Source of the DNA: Verrucomicrobiota bacterium
GTDB taxonomy: Bacteria > Verrucomicrobiota > Verrucomicrobiia > Limisphaerales > UBA1096
DNA length: 26,149 nucleotides
Assembly (NCBI GenBank): GCA_030747575.1
Contig: JASLKI010000293.1
Span: 1 to 26,149, forward strand
Direction of reading: 5' to 3'
In this document: piece by piece, positions 9,292-17,062 of the stretch
How positions within the stretch are numbered: the stretch's first letter is position 1
How the letters are laid out: the number at the start of each line of letters is the position of its first letter
Made by a program: the position numbers and the translations under genes
The notes under the pieces: model-generated
Databases searched by the model: none
What the model saw: the letters and a program-made list of their open reading frames with translations, nothing else
Told to the model about the DNA's origin: nothing

Positions 9292-11409
9292 TTACTTCTT
9301 GTTCTGCTCTTGGATGTGTTTGAGGTAGAAGTCATTGAGTTCTTTTGGCCATTTGAAAATGGGTGTTTTGAGAGGGTCAAAGCCCCGCAGGTGGCCGGGT
9401 GATTTGCGTTGGGAGGGGCGTTTGTAGCGCCACTCAGTGTCGCCGAAAATCTCCCCGACCAGAGTGGCCAAGCCGGGGTCGTACTCCTTGAGTTCCTCGC
9501 GGGTGTCGATGTGGTTGTGATCGTGATCCGGTGGGCGGTTGGAGTTGAACCAACTTTGTACGCCCTCGGCCCAATACTCGGCCTTGTTGTTGGCGGCGTA
9601 TTTGCTCTTCCACAACCCCTTGGCCATCGCGGCTTTGTAGGTTTTGCCGAGCCGTTTGTCGAAGGTGGTGTCCACATCGTAGATGCCGTTGAGGTGGATG
9701 GCGTGGGCGAACTCGTGGATCATGATGTTCTCCGTGTTGTAAGGGTCGCCGGGGTAGCAGAGTAGGTTTTCCTCGGCGCAACTGGCGACCAGGTCCGTGC
9801 GGGAGGAGCCGAGTCCGCGCGCGCGGCGATCCCAAAACTTAGCTGGCGTCATCTTGCTGTGTTCCGGCACCTGCGTGGTGAACTCATCGTGTGCCATAAC
9901 GACAAGGCGGCAGTTGCGCTTGACCATGTTATCGATGATGTCCTGCCGATGGCCGATCATATGGTCGACGAGATAGGCTGCCTCCTTGAGTGCATAATCC
10001 GAAACTTTGCCCGATGAAACGATCGGGAATCCGTTTACGCTTGTGCTCTTTTTGTAAAAGCCGGGGAGGTCTAGATGCTCAGGCAGTTTGTTGGATACGG
10101 CGTGTTTTTCCTCGGTCGACTTTTTTGGTTTTGGGCGGTTGCGGTATTTTTTGTAGAGGCGGTTGTGTCGGTTATTGAGGCTGACTTTTTTGCCGGCGAT
10201 CCACATCTGTTTCACCTGCGTGCGAATCTCGAGGATGTCGCCGTTCGCCGTGAATAAGGTGGCCTCCTTGCCGGCCTCGATAGAGCCCAGGCGCTTGGCC
10301 ACGCCAAGGATTTCCGCCGTGTTCAGCGTGATGGCCTTGAGCGCTTCAGCATGGGGTAGGCCGTGTGCTGCTGATTGCGCGGCGGAGTAGGGGAGGTTGC
10401 GGGCGTTTGAGGCGGCGAACCGCGCCAAGCCCTCGCTGAAGGCTATCTTCACACCGGCTTTGTGAAGAATTCCGGCGGCGCGAAACTGGATGTCGTACCG
10501 GTCGAAATCCCGCGTCGGAAGCGTGAACGTGTGTTCGAAAATCACCGGCACGTCGTGTTTGGCCAGGAGTTTGGCGATCTGCCATGAGTCGCGTGCGCCG
10601 GCGATAATAGGCTTCCAGTGGCGCTTGATTGCCCAGTTTACTGCCGACTCGATTTGCATCACCGAATTGGCGTGGATGATCAGCGGCTTTTCGCCGCGAA
10701 CCCATGGCAGCATTGCGTCCCACGACGGCACGCCCTTGTGATCGGGGGCCGATTGCGACTTGGCGTAGGCGCGGGCCTCCTCGAAAAAGTCGTCGATCTT
10801 CTTTAGTCGCTTGTCGCGTTCCATGGCCTGTTTCTTGGCATCGTCAGTGGTGGGGTTAATATTCATCGACGGCCAAAACAGGTGCAGTGCTAACGGCGAG
10901 TGGGTGAGCATGTTTTCGTAGCCCCAACCGGCTGTGGCCATCAATCCGGACTGCCCTGTGATTGTGCCGCCTTGGGGGATAGGAAGGAAATGCGTGATGC
11001 CGTTGGCGCGGGCAACCGGGATGAGTTCCGAGTCGGGGTTGACCGCGAGCCACGACTTGACCTCCGGCGTGTAGGTGCCGACCTCGCTGGTATCGACCGT
11101 GGCGCGCACGGCCGGTATTTCCATCAGGCCAAGTGCGGTGGTCGGCGCGATGAGGCCGGGGAACAGGTGCTGCCCCTTGAGATTGATGACCTTCGCCTCA
11201 CCGGCGGCGGGTTGATCCTCGGCCGGGCCGACGGCTTTGATCGTGTCATCGGTGACGAGTACAAAACCGGGCGAGTGTGTTGGCCCTGAGACGGTGTGCA
11301 CCACGGCGTTGGTGAACAGAATGTCTTCAGCGGTGGCGCTTGGCCAAGCGGCGAACACTGCGGCAGCGGCGATTGTGGTAACTGAGATAAAATGTTTTTG
11401 TCGTGTCAT
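9292..11409 (-). CDS. Amidohydrolase-like domain fused to an HExxH (gluzincin-type) metalloprotease domain
   Basis: This 705-aa exported protein (signal peptide to about residue 27, ATA-ED) has a good ribosome-binding site, AGAGGA, 7 nt before the ATG. Residues about 28-410 follow the imidazolonepropionase-like amidohydrolase layout (FTNAVVHTV at the start, GLIAPTTALG where the metal site should be, ITLNTAEILGVAKRLGSIEAGKEATL at the end), but the diagnostic His-x-His after PGLI is absent, so this half looks inactive or metal-free. Residues about 440-705 form a separate domain with His565-Glu566-x-x-His569 (IMIHEFAHAIH) and a downstream Glu615 in EYWAEG, the arrangement of a gluzincin zinc protease; it broadly recalls the anthrax-lethal-factor/pro-pro-endopeptidase superfamily. 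Likely substrates are extracellular peptides (inference). It lies 18 bp downstream of a related tandem amidohydrolase gene, within one operon. Confidence 0.8.
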   Translation of the reverse strand: MTRQKHFISVTTIAAAAVFAAWPSATAEDILFTNAVVHTVSGPTHSPGFVLVTDDTIKAVGPAEDQPAAGEAKVINLKGQHLFPGLIAPTTALGLMEIPAVRATVDTSEVGTYTPEVKSWLAVNPDSELIPVARANGITHFLPIPQGGTITGQSGLMATAGWGYENMLTHSPLALHLFWPSMNINPTTDDAKKQAMERDKRLKKIDDFFEEARAYAKSQSAPDHKGVPSWDAMLPWVRGEKPLIIHANSVMQIESAVNWAIKRHWKPIIAGARDSWQIAKLLAKHDVPVIFEHTFTLPTRDFDRYDIQFRAAGILHKAGVKIAFSEGLARFAASNARNLPYSAAQSAAHGLPHAEALKAITLNTAEILGVAKRLGSIEAGKEATLFTANGDILEIRTQVKQMWIAGKKVSLNNRHNRLYKKYRNRPKPKKSTEEKHAVSNKLPEHLDLPGFYKKSTSVNGFPIVSSGKVSDYALKEAAYLVDHMIGHRQDIIDNMVKRNCRLVVMAHDEFTTQVPEHSKMTPAKFWDRRARGLGSSRTDLVASCAEENLLCYPGDPYNTENIMIHEFAHAIHLNGIYDVDTTFDKRLGKTYKAAMAKGLWKSKYAANNKAEYWAEGVQSWFNSNRPPDHDHNHIDTREELKEYDPGLATLVGEIFGDTEWRYKRPSQRKSPGHLRGFDPLKTPIFKWPKELNDFYLKHIQEQNKK
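11337..11350. repeat. Perfect 14-bp palindrome, copy 3 (inside a signal-peptide region)
   Basis: An exact CGCTTGGCCAAGCG lies within codons about 20-25 of the amidohydrolase-metalloprotease gene, read as Ala-Trp-Pro-Ser-Ala at the signal-peptide end. This is a different reading frame from most other intragenic copies. Confidence 0.9.
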
Positions 11410-11427
11410 GCTGATGTCCTCTTTGGT

Positions 11428-14283
11428 TTATTCCGTTTCAATTTTACAGTCCATGCAATCCACCACTCCCAAGCCGTGCGCGGTCTCGAGCGCACGCCGG
11501 AAAAAAGCGGCACGGGCATCGTCGGAACCGTCATCTTTTTCCTTATCATTCTTGGCTTCGCCCTTGGCCTTGGTGAGGAGTTTTCCCCTTTCCTTTGCGC
11601 GGGCCTCGGCGAGTTGGAGTGCTTCGCCACGCTCGAAGTAACGCTTGCCCTCGATCCAGGTTTCCAAACAAACCGTGCGGGTGCTCAGTGGGTGTTCCGA
11701 CCAAATAGCGAAGTCGCCGTCCTTGCCCGCTTCAAGCGAGCCGACGCGGTGATCGACACGGAGTTGTTTCGCCGGATTAATCGTGACGAAGTCGAGAGCC
11801 TCCGTTTCCTTCGTGTTGCCGTACTTAACCGCCTTGGCGGCCTCAAGGTTGAGGCGGCGTGCGAGGTCGGACGAGTCGGAGTTGAACGACACCACCACGC
11901 CGCGCTCATGCATCAGGCTGCCGGCGTAAGGGATGGCGTCGATGACCTCGTACTTGTATGCCCACCAGTCGGCGAAACAGGAACCACCAGCGCCGTGGGC
12001 GGCGATTTCGTCAGCCACCTTGTAGCCTTCGAGGACGTGTTGCAGGGTGCCGACCCGGACCCCAAATTTCTCCATCGTGCGCATGAAGGCGAGGATTTCA
12101 TCCTGCCGATACGAGTGGCAGTGAATCCAGCGCTCGCCTTTCATGATTTGGCCGAGCGTCTCCAACTCAAGGTCGCGTCTCGGTGGCGAACCGCCTTTTT
12201 CGCGGAACCGACGCCACTCGCGATTGTACTGCCACGCGGCGGTGAATCGGTTTTCGTGAAACACCGGGACGCCCATCCGGGTTTGTGGGAACCGGGTGTT
12301 TTTGTCGTCGCCCCAGTTGGATTGTTTCACATTTTCGCCAAGAGCGAACTTGATGCCTGGTGGTGCGGCCTTGAATTTCAGAGCTTCCGGCCCTTGGCCA
12401 AGTCGCAGCTTTATGATCGCGTTTTGGCCGCCGATCGGGTTGGCCGAGCCGTGCAACAGGTTGGCCACGGTCAGTCCGCCGGCAAGTTGGCGATAGATTT
12501 CCGGTGACTCGGAGTTGACGACGTCACCGATCGAGACCATCGCCGACGAGGGTAGGGTTCCTTCGTTTACCCCGCCTAGAATCATGCTGTGATTGTGTGC
12601 GTCGATGAGGCCGGCTGTGACATGTTTGCCTTTGGCCTCGATCACGTGGGCGTTGTCGGGTTGCTGGAGACCACGGCCGATTTTTTTAATCTTACCGTCG
12701 GTGATCAACAGGTCGTGCTTTTTCAGCACACCGCGTTTGCTGCTGGTCCAAAGCGTTGCGTTGCGGATTAGCACGGCCGCCGGTTCGAGCACGTTGTGTT
12801 CGCCGATCGGCGAGCGTGCGAGCCGCGCGTCCGGTTTGTCCTCTTTTTTATCGTCCGATTTTTCGCCGTTTTTTTCCTCTTCTTTCTTTTTGTCGATCCA
12901 CGCGAGTTTCTCTGGCTCGAATGTTGTCCGGCGGCCCTCGATCCAGACGCCCTTTAGCTTAGACTTGGGGTTGAAATAATCGCCCTCGACAACGACGAGA
13001 TTGGCCAGCTTGCCCACTTCAATGGTGCCGAGTTGGTCGGCGACGCCGGCGAGCTTGGCCGGTATGGTGGTGAGTGCGGCGAGCGCGTCGCGCTTGGGCA
13101 ACCCGCGTTCGATAACCTTGAGCAAGTTTTCCCTAAACTTTTTTTTGTCCTTTAGACCGTGAGTGGTGAGGGCAATTTCAAGGCCGTTTTTCTGCAATAA
13201 AACAGGGTTTTCCGCCGCCCAATCCCAAGTGCGGAGCTGGTCGAGCGAGACGAGTTCCCATTCGGAGTCGCTCGGCATCTTGGGGGCCTTGGGCAGATTG
13301 ATCGGCACGATGAAACGGGCGGCGCTGGCTTTCACGAGATCTGGCCGCCGCCATTCGTGGCCAGTCGCGACGATGACCGGCTGGATGCCGAACTCATCGG
13401 CGAGCCTTATTGCCTTGTCCACCATGAGAACGCTGCCTGGTTCAATGATGACCGGTTGCCCGTTTTTTAAAACGGATTGAAGTGTCCCAAGTGATTTGTT
13501 GTGGGCTGGTCGCTTGGTTGTGTCCGCGTTGGCTCGGTGGTAGTTCCAAATTTCATTGTAGTGTTGCGCGTCGGAGAGCGTCTGGCGGATTGCCGAGATC
13601 ACGCCCATGAGAGACTTGGGGAACTCTCCCGGCTTGGATGCCTTTGTGTCGAAAACAATATGCTGAAAAAGTAGCGGCTTGATGATGAGTTGGTTTGGCG
13701 AACCTTGGCCAAGTGAGATGAGCGCGCTCTGGCCGCGAATGATGCCTTTGGCCGGGGTGAGCACGGCGGCGGTGAAGCCCTGCGCGCGCAGCGCCTGGTT
13801 GGTGTCTGGCTTCGGGCTGAACACCTCGGTGACATCGTGCTCCGGTTTCATCGTGGACAGGCCGGAGCCAGGGCCGGTTGTGCCGGGATCAAGCTCGTTG
13901 CCTGGCGAGCCGAGAAAGCCCGGCTTGCCGGCAGCGGTCGTGCCCGTGCCGGTGATGCTCTGTGTCATCGTGGTCGAGATCGGCTTGGCCTCGGTGACGT
14001 ATGGATCGATGAAGCCGGCGTAAAGCGTTAGGCCGGTCATGTCCCACTCGCGGGCGGTGTCGGGTGCCTGGCCCTTCTCGGTGACGGCTTGGATTCGCCC
14101 ATCGCGGATGATCACCGTGGCGTTGGTGATCGTGACGTCCGGCTTGACGACGACGGTGGCGTGGATCAGAGCGTGGTGTCCGGGAGGGAGCGGACGGTTG
14201 CCCGGTGGCAGAATTTCAGCGTTTGCGGGCTGAAACATCGCCAGCAGGGCGGTCGCTGCGAGGGAGTGGCTCAGTTTCGTCAT
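11428..14283 (-). CDS. Tandem amidohydrolase (inactive-looking N-half, intact C-half), exported
   Basis: The chosen start is the ATG at 14283 (951 aa), giving the signal peptide TKLSHSLAATALLAMFQPANA; an upstream in-frame ATG at 14325 would place a charged extension before it. Residues about 40-450 form a first amidohydrolase-like unit in which the His-x-His is replaced (YAGFIDPYVTEA). After a Lys/Glu-rich linker (about 463-487) a second unit (about 500-895) keeps the metal ligands: His563 and His565 in DAHNH, His721/His723 in WIHCHS, His749 in GTLQHV and Asp803 in FNSDSSD. The family hydrolyses amide or related C-N bonds in small molecules or dipeptides, with one or two metals; the substrate here is unknown. 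The shared G-x-x-x-GQS-[AG]-L segment links the first unit to the N-half of the next gene, so the two are paralogues. It is the first gene of the minus-strand run ending with the sulfatase. Confidence 0.85.
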   Translation of the reverse strand: MTKLSHSLAATALLAMFQPANAEILPPGNRPLPPGHHALIHATVVVKPDVTITNATVIIRDGRIQAVTEKGQAPDTAREWDMTGLTLYAGFIDPYVTEAKPISTTMTQSITGTGTTAAGKPGFLGSPGNELDPGTTGPGSGLSTMKPEHDVTEVFSPKPDTNQALRAQGFTAAVLTPAKGIIRGQSALISLGQGSPNQLIIKPLLFQHIVFDTKASKPGEFPKSLMGVISAIRQTLSDAQHYNEIWNYHRANADTTKRPAHNKSLGTLQSVLKNGQPVIIEPGSVLMVDKAIRLADEFGIQPVIVATGHEWRRPDLVKASAARFIVPINLPKAPKMPSDSEWELVSLDQLRTWDWAAENPVLLQKNGLEIALTTHGLKDKKKFRENLLKVIERGLPKRDALAALTTIPAKLAGVADQLGTIEVGKLANLVVVEGDYFNPKSKLKGVWIEGRRTTFEPEKLAWIDKKKEEEKNGEKSDDKKEDKPDARLARSPIGEHNVLEPAAVLIRNATLWTSSKRGVLKKHDLLITDGKIKKIGRGLQQPDNAHVIEAKGKHVTAGLIDAHNHSMILGGVNEGTLPSSAMVSIGDVVNSESPEIYRQLAGGLTVANLLHGSANPIGGQNAIIKLRLGQGPEALKFKAAPPGIKFALGENVKQSNWGDDKNTRFPQTRMGVPVFHENRFTAAWQYNREWRRFREKGGSPPRRDLELETLGQIMKGERWIHCHSYRQDEILAFMRTMEKFGVRVGTLQHVLEGYKVADEIAAHGAGGSCFADWWAYKYEVIDAIPYAGSLMHERGVVVSFNSDSSDLARRLNLEAAKAVKYGNTKETEALDFVTINPAKQLRVDHRVGSLEAGKDGDFAIWSEHPLSTRTVCLETWIEGKRYFERGEALQLAEARAKERGKLLTKAKGEAKNDKEKDDGSDDARAAFFRRALETAHGLGVVDCMDCKIETE

Positions 14284-14331
14284 GGCCGGGGATTCAACCA
14301 GAAGCCGATCCGGCTGACCAAGCAAAACTCA

Positions 14332-14345
14332 CGCTTGGCCAAGCG
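14332..14345. repeat. Perfect 14-bp palindrome, copy 4 (divergent intergenic region)
   Basis: An exact CGCTTGGCCAAGCG lies 48 nt upstream of the amidohydrolase start at 14283 and shortly before the cobalamin aptamer on the other strand. Its TTGGCC half may supply a -35 element for the riboswitch transcript. Confidence 0.9.
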
Positions 14346-14363
14346 GCGAGGTTGCTGTATCAC
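14335..14363 (+). promoter_or_regulatory. Candidate promoter of the cobalamin-riboswitch transcript
   Basis: TTGGCC (14335-14340), 17 bases, then TATCAC (14358-14363) resemble a weak sigma70-type promoter. Each box matches four of six consensus bases. It would start the RNA near 14370, just before the aptamer. The -35 box overlaps palindrome copy 4. Confidence 0.3.
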
Positions 14364-14364
14364 A

Positions 14365-14500
14365 GAGGTGTTCTTTGACTTGGGCTTTTGCCTAAAGACA
14401 ATCATGACGCCGGAAGGAACCCCGTGAGAATCGGGGACGGTTGCGCCACTGTGACGGACTGCCTTGCAGTTCGAAGTCAGGTCAATTTTGCTGTCATGCT
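14365..14500 (+). ncRNA. Cobalamin (B12) riboswitch aptamer
   Basis: The conserved core of the cobalamin aptamer is readable. GGAAC leads into the P3 hairpin CCCCG (14420-14424)/CGGGG (14432-14436), then ACGGTTGCGCCACTGTGAC (14437-14455), and the B12-box-like GAAGTCAGG (14473-14481). CATGAC (14403-14408) and GTCATG (14493-14498) could form a closing stem. The usual peripheral arm between the core and the B12 box is reduced to a short CTGC/GCAG hairpin, and the 3' part of the box diverges from the consensus. Established knowledge: AdoCbl or MeCbl binding represses downstream genes. Downstream come two further hairpins (14506-14521 and 14524-14542) and a terminator, so control is probably at transcription termination. 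Confidence 0.85.
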
Positions 14501-14576
14501 CGTCAGGCCGCTCGCGCGGCCAACTTCTCCGCACTTGAGAAGGATGAGGCCAGCACAATGGTGCAGCTTTAATCCC

Positions 14577-14606
14577 AAGACCCTCCCACGCGGAAGGTCT
14601 TTTTTT
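14577..14606 (+). terminator. Intrinsic terminator, expression platform of the B12 riboswitch
   Basis: AAGACC and TCC pair with GGA and GGTCTT across one C-A mismatch, with the loop CACGC, and seven T residues follow directly. Its position between the aptamer and the first start codon (14649) fits ligand-induced premature termination. Confidence 0.8.
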
Positions 14607-14648
14607 ATGCCCGCCAAAATGTTGGTCTCAATAAATAGAGATCAACAA

Positions 14649-16313
14649 ATGAAACACATAGTCACCATCCTGTTGGGGCTCGCTGCATTGCCCGGAACCA
14701 GTGAAACACGGGCGACGGAGTTTGCCGCCGAGGTCGTGTCGTACAAACCGGGCGTCGGCTTCGCTACCGATTGGAGCACCGGCGCCGGCTACACGAACAA
14801 GGATGCAATCGTCGGCCCGCCGGCCCGCGAGACGCCGGGAAAATGGGGCGGGCCGATCACGCCGTTCAGTCCGCCGTATCTGCCCGGTCAAATCCTCTCC
14901 ATCGGCGAAGGCGGCGAAGTGACGCTAAAGTTCGGCAAGTCAATTCGCGATGAGTCGATCAATCCGTTCGGCCTCGACTTTCTCGTTTTTGGTGGTGCTG
15001 GGTTTGCGGTAACCAACGGTGACTTCGGCGGCGACGGCATCACGGACGGAACGCTCTTTGGGCAGGCCGACGGCGAAACTCGTGTGTCGGTCAGTGCCGA
15101 TGGTGATGCCTGGTTTATGCTCGACCCGAAGCGGGCGCCAGCGTTCGATGCCTACCACCCGACCGATGGCAGTGGCGACTTCGGGTTGCCGGTGAATCCG
15201 GCCTTGGCCAAGGGCGACTTCGCCGCCGGCGGTTTGGTCAAATTCACCGAACTTTACGATGGTTCCGGCGGCGGAACGGGTTACGACCTCGGCTGGGCGG
15301 TCGATGCCGACGGCAAACCGGTTGCGCTAGGCCAAGTGCGTTTTGTCCGGCTCGAGGTGTTGTCCGGCAAAGCTGAGATTGATGCCGTCAGCGATGTCCG
15401 CCCGCGTACCGACAACCTCGACTGGCGTTTTGAAGATTTCTCGGCGAATCCGTTGGCCAATGGCTGGGCTGCGCATGGCGATGAGTCGCTGTTCGAGTGG
15501 GACGCCGAGGGCGGGGCACTGGCCGTGACGTGGGATTCCGAAAAGCCGAACAGTAATTTTCACCGTGCGCTTGGCCTGACGCTGACCGAGGCCGACACGT
15601 TCGCGTTCGCGTTCGACATCGCGCTCGACGAAGTGAAAGCGGGCCATCTGGACGGTCAGCCGTACACGTTCGAGGTGGCGCTTGGGCTGATTAACAGAAA
15701 GTCGGCGAAGGCTAATGGGTTCAGTCGTGGGACCGGCAGCGATTCGCCTAACCTCGTCGAGTGGGATTACTTTCCTGACACAGGTCTTGGCGCGACGATC
15801 TCGCCGGCGATCGCCTCCGCGAAGAGCCAGTTCGCTGCGGGGTTCATGTTCCCTGCTGCGTTGAGTGCCGGAAAACAATACTCCGTGCGGATGGAGTACG
15901 ACCCCCATGAGCGGGCGTTGAAAACGTTCATGCTCGAGAACGGAAAGGTGTGGAAGGGGATTAAACCGGTGAAATTGCAGGATGACTTTTCGGGCTTCGC
16001 CGTTGATGCCTTTTCGATCAGCAGCTATACGGCGAAAGGTAGCAAGTCGAGCCTGTTGGCCAAGGGGACCGTGGATAATTTGGCAATCGCTGTTGCCCGG
16101 TCACAGCCGCTAATCGTCGGTGTTCGCTTCGTTGACGAGCAATGGAGTGCGCGGACGTTTGTCTTCGCCGCTGCGGGGTATCTGCTCGAACGCTCCGCTG
16201 ATTTGCACGAGTGGCACGCAGTCGTGAACGGGGTGCGTGAGGATGGTTTGTATTTGAGGTTAATCGATGAGAATCCATCGCTGGGTGACGGGTTTTACCG
16301 ACTTAGCAGATGA
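14649..16313 (+). CDS. B12-riboswitch-controlled secreted beta-rich protein
   Basis: The chosen start is the ATG at 14649 (554 aa), which begins a signal peptide (KHIVTILLGLAALPG) after the terminator; the longer frame from 14388 would run through the riboswitch. Residues about 25-250 are a beta-rich domain with EGGEVTLKFGKSI, NPFGLDFLVFGGAGF and VRFVRLEVLSG. It resembles, from memory, surface proteins in B12-uptake loci of Bacteroidetes that have a GG-x-I-x-L-x-F / DFxVFGNAF pattern. Residues about 260-470 look like a concanavalin/laminin-G-type jelly roll (WRFEDFSANPLANGW, FAFAFDIALDEV, YSVRMEYDPHERALKTF). The C-terminus (VRFVDEQW to FYRLSR) is a short beta module often seen at the ends of secreted verrucomicrobial proteins. 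There is no TonB box, barrel or lipobox. Cobalamin capture at the cell surface is an inference from its regulation. The next gene overlaps its stop by 4 bp. Confidence 0.75.
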   Translation: MKHIVTILLGLAALPGTSETRATEFAAEVVSYKPGVGFATDWSTGAGYTNKDAIVGPPARETPGKWGGPITPFSPPYLPGQILSIGEGGEVTLKFGKSIRDESINPFGLDFLVFGGAGFAVTNGDFGGDGITDGTLFGQADGETRVSVSADGDAWFMLDPKRAPAFDAYHPTDGSGDFGLPVNPALAKGDFAAGGLVKFTELYDGSGGGTGYDLGWAVDADGKPVALGQVRFVRLEVLSGKAEIDAVSDVRPRTDNLDWRFEDFSANPLANGWAAHGDESLFEWDAEGGALAVTWDSEKPNSNFHRALGLTLTEADTFAFAFDIALDEVKAGHLDGQPYTFEVALGLINRKSAKANGFSRGTGSDSPNLVEWDYFPDTGLGATISPAIASAKSQFAAGFMFPAALSAGKQYSVRMEYDPHERALKTFMLENGKVWKGIKPVKLQDDFSGFAVDAFSISSYTAKGSKSSLLAKGTVDNLAIAVARSQPLIVGVRFVDEQWSARTFVFAAAGYLLERSADLHEWHAVVNGVREDGLYLRLIDENPSLGDGFYRLSR

Positions 16314-17059
16314 GTTACCGAAAGAAACATTCGGGTTTCACGTTGCTGGAGTTGCTGGTCGTGATTGCCATCCTTGCGATTTTGGCGAGCCTAATGTTGC
16401 CGGTACTCTCGACGGCCAAGAGGCGCGCTCACGGCACCGTTTGTAGTAGTAACCTCCGGCAACTGGGGCTCGCCGCGCAGATGTACTGGAGCGACAATGA
16501 CCACAGGGCATTTGCCTACCGCGGCGAATCGGTGGACGGCGGCGACCTGTTTTGGTTTGGGTGGCTTGAGCGCGGTGGCGAGGGCGCGCGGCGGTTCGAC
16601 TTGGCCAAGGGCGCGCTGCACCCGTATCTCGGCGGCGGTGGGATCGAGACCTGCCCAAGTCTGGCCTATGTCGATGCGCGTTTTAAATTGAAAGCCACTG
16701 GCGCGGCATTTGGCTATGGCTACAATCTGCACTTGCACGGGGGACTCGTCGGGCCGGCGGTGGGTATTGATGGCCTGGCAAATCCGGGCGGTACGGTGTT
16801 TCTTGCCGATGCAGCGCAGGTGAACACATTCCAGTCGCCGGCATCGAGAGGGAACCCGATGCTGGAGGAGTTTTACTACGTAAATGACTTCGAGCGCACA
16901 GCGCACTTTCGGCATGATCAAAAAGCGACGGCGGCGTTTTGCGATGGCCACGTTGAGCAAGCCGGATTTGAAAAAGATTCGATTGACGATCGGATGCCGG
17001 AACAGTGGGTGGGGCGGCTCCCTGACGAATTGCTGTTTAACATTCGTGTCGACCCGTAA
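16310..17059 (+). CDS. Type IV pilin-like (pseudopilin, DUF1559-like) protein
   Basis: This 249-aa frame starts at an ATG overlapping the stop of the previous gene (ATGA), so translation is coupled and it shares the B12 riboswitch transcript. Residues 1-32 are a class III prepilin leader: basic YRKKHSG, then FTLLELLVVIAILAILASLMLP, with cleavage by prepilin peptidase expected between Gly and Phe and the Glu at +5. After the N-terminal helix comes the G/H-class ending found in PVC proteins of this type (AHFRHDQKATAAFCDGHVEQ, i.e. RH-x-x-x-A-x-x-x-F-x-DGHV). Such proteins are minor pseudopilins, or secretion substrates anchored by the helix, of a type II-like machinery in planctomycetes and verrucomicrobia. 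The stop is 3 bp from the convergent cdaR stop, with no terminator seen between them. Confidence 0.85.
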   Translation: MSYRKKHSGFTLLELLVVIAILAILASLMLPVLSTAKRRAHGTVCSSNLRQLGLAAQMYWSDNDHRAFAYRGESVDGGDLFWFGWLERGGEGARRFDLAKGALHPYLGGGGIETCPSLAYVDARFKLKATGAAFGYGYNLHLHGGLVGPAVGIDGLANPGGTVFLADAAQVNTFQSPASRGNPMLEEFYYVNDFERTAHFRHDQKATAAFCDGHVEQAGFEKDSIDDRMPEQWVGRLPDELLFNIRVDP

Positions 17060-17062
17060 GGC

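Noticed and set aside
11392..12507. 371-codon plus-strand open frame
   Set aside because: It lies opposite the well-supported C-terminal amidohydrolase unit, and its residues mirror that GC-rich coding strand.
14388..14648. N-terminal extension of the B12-regulated protein from an upstream ATG
   Set aside because: It would translate the riboswitch and terminator; the ATG at 14649 starts a proper signal peptide just downstream of them.
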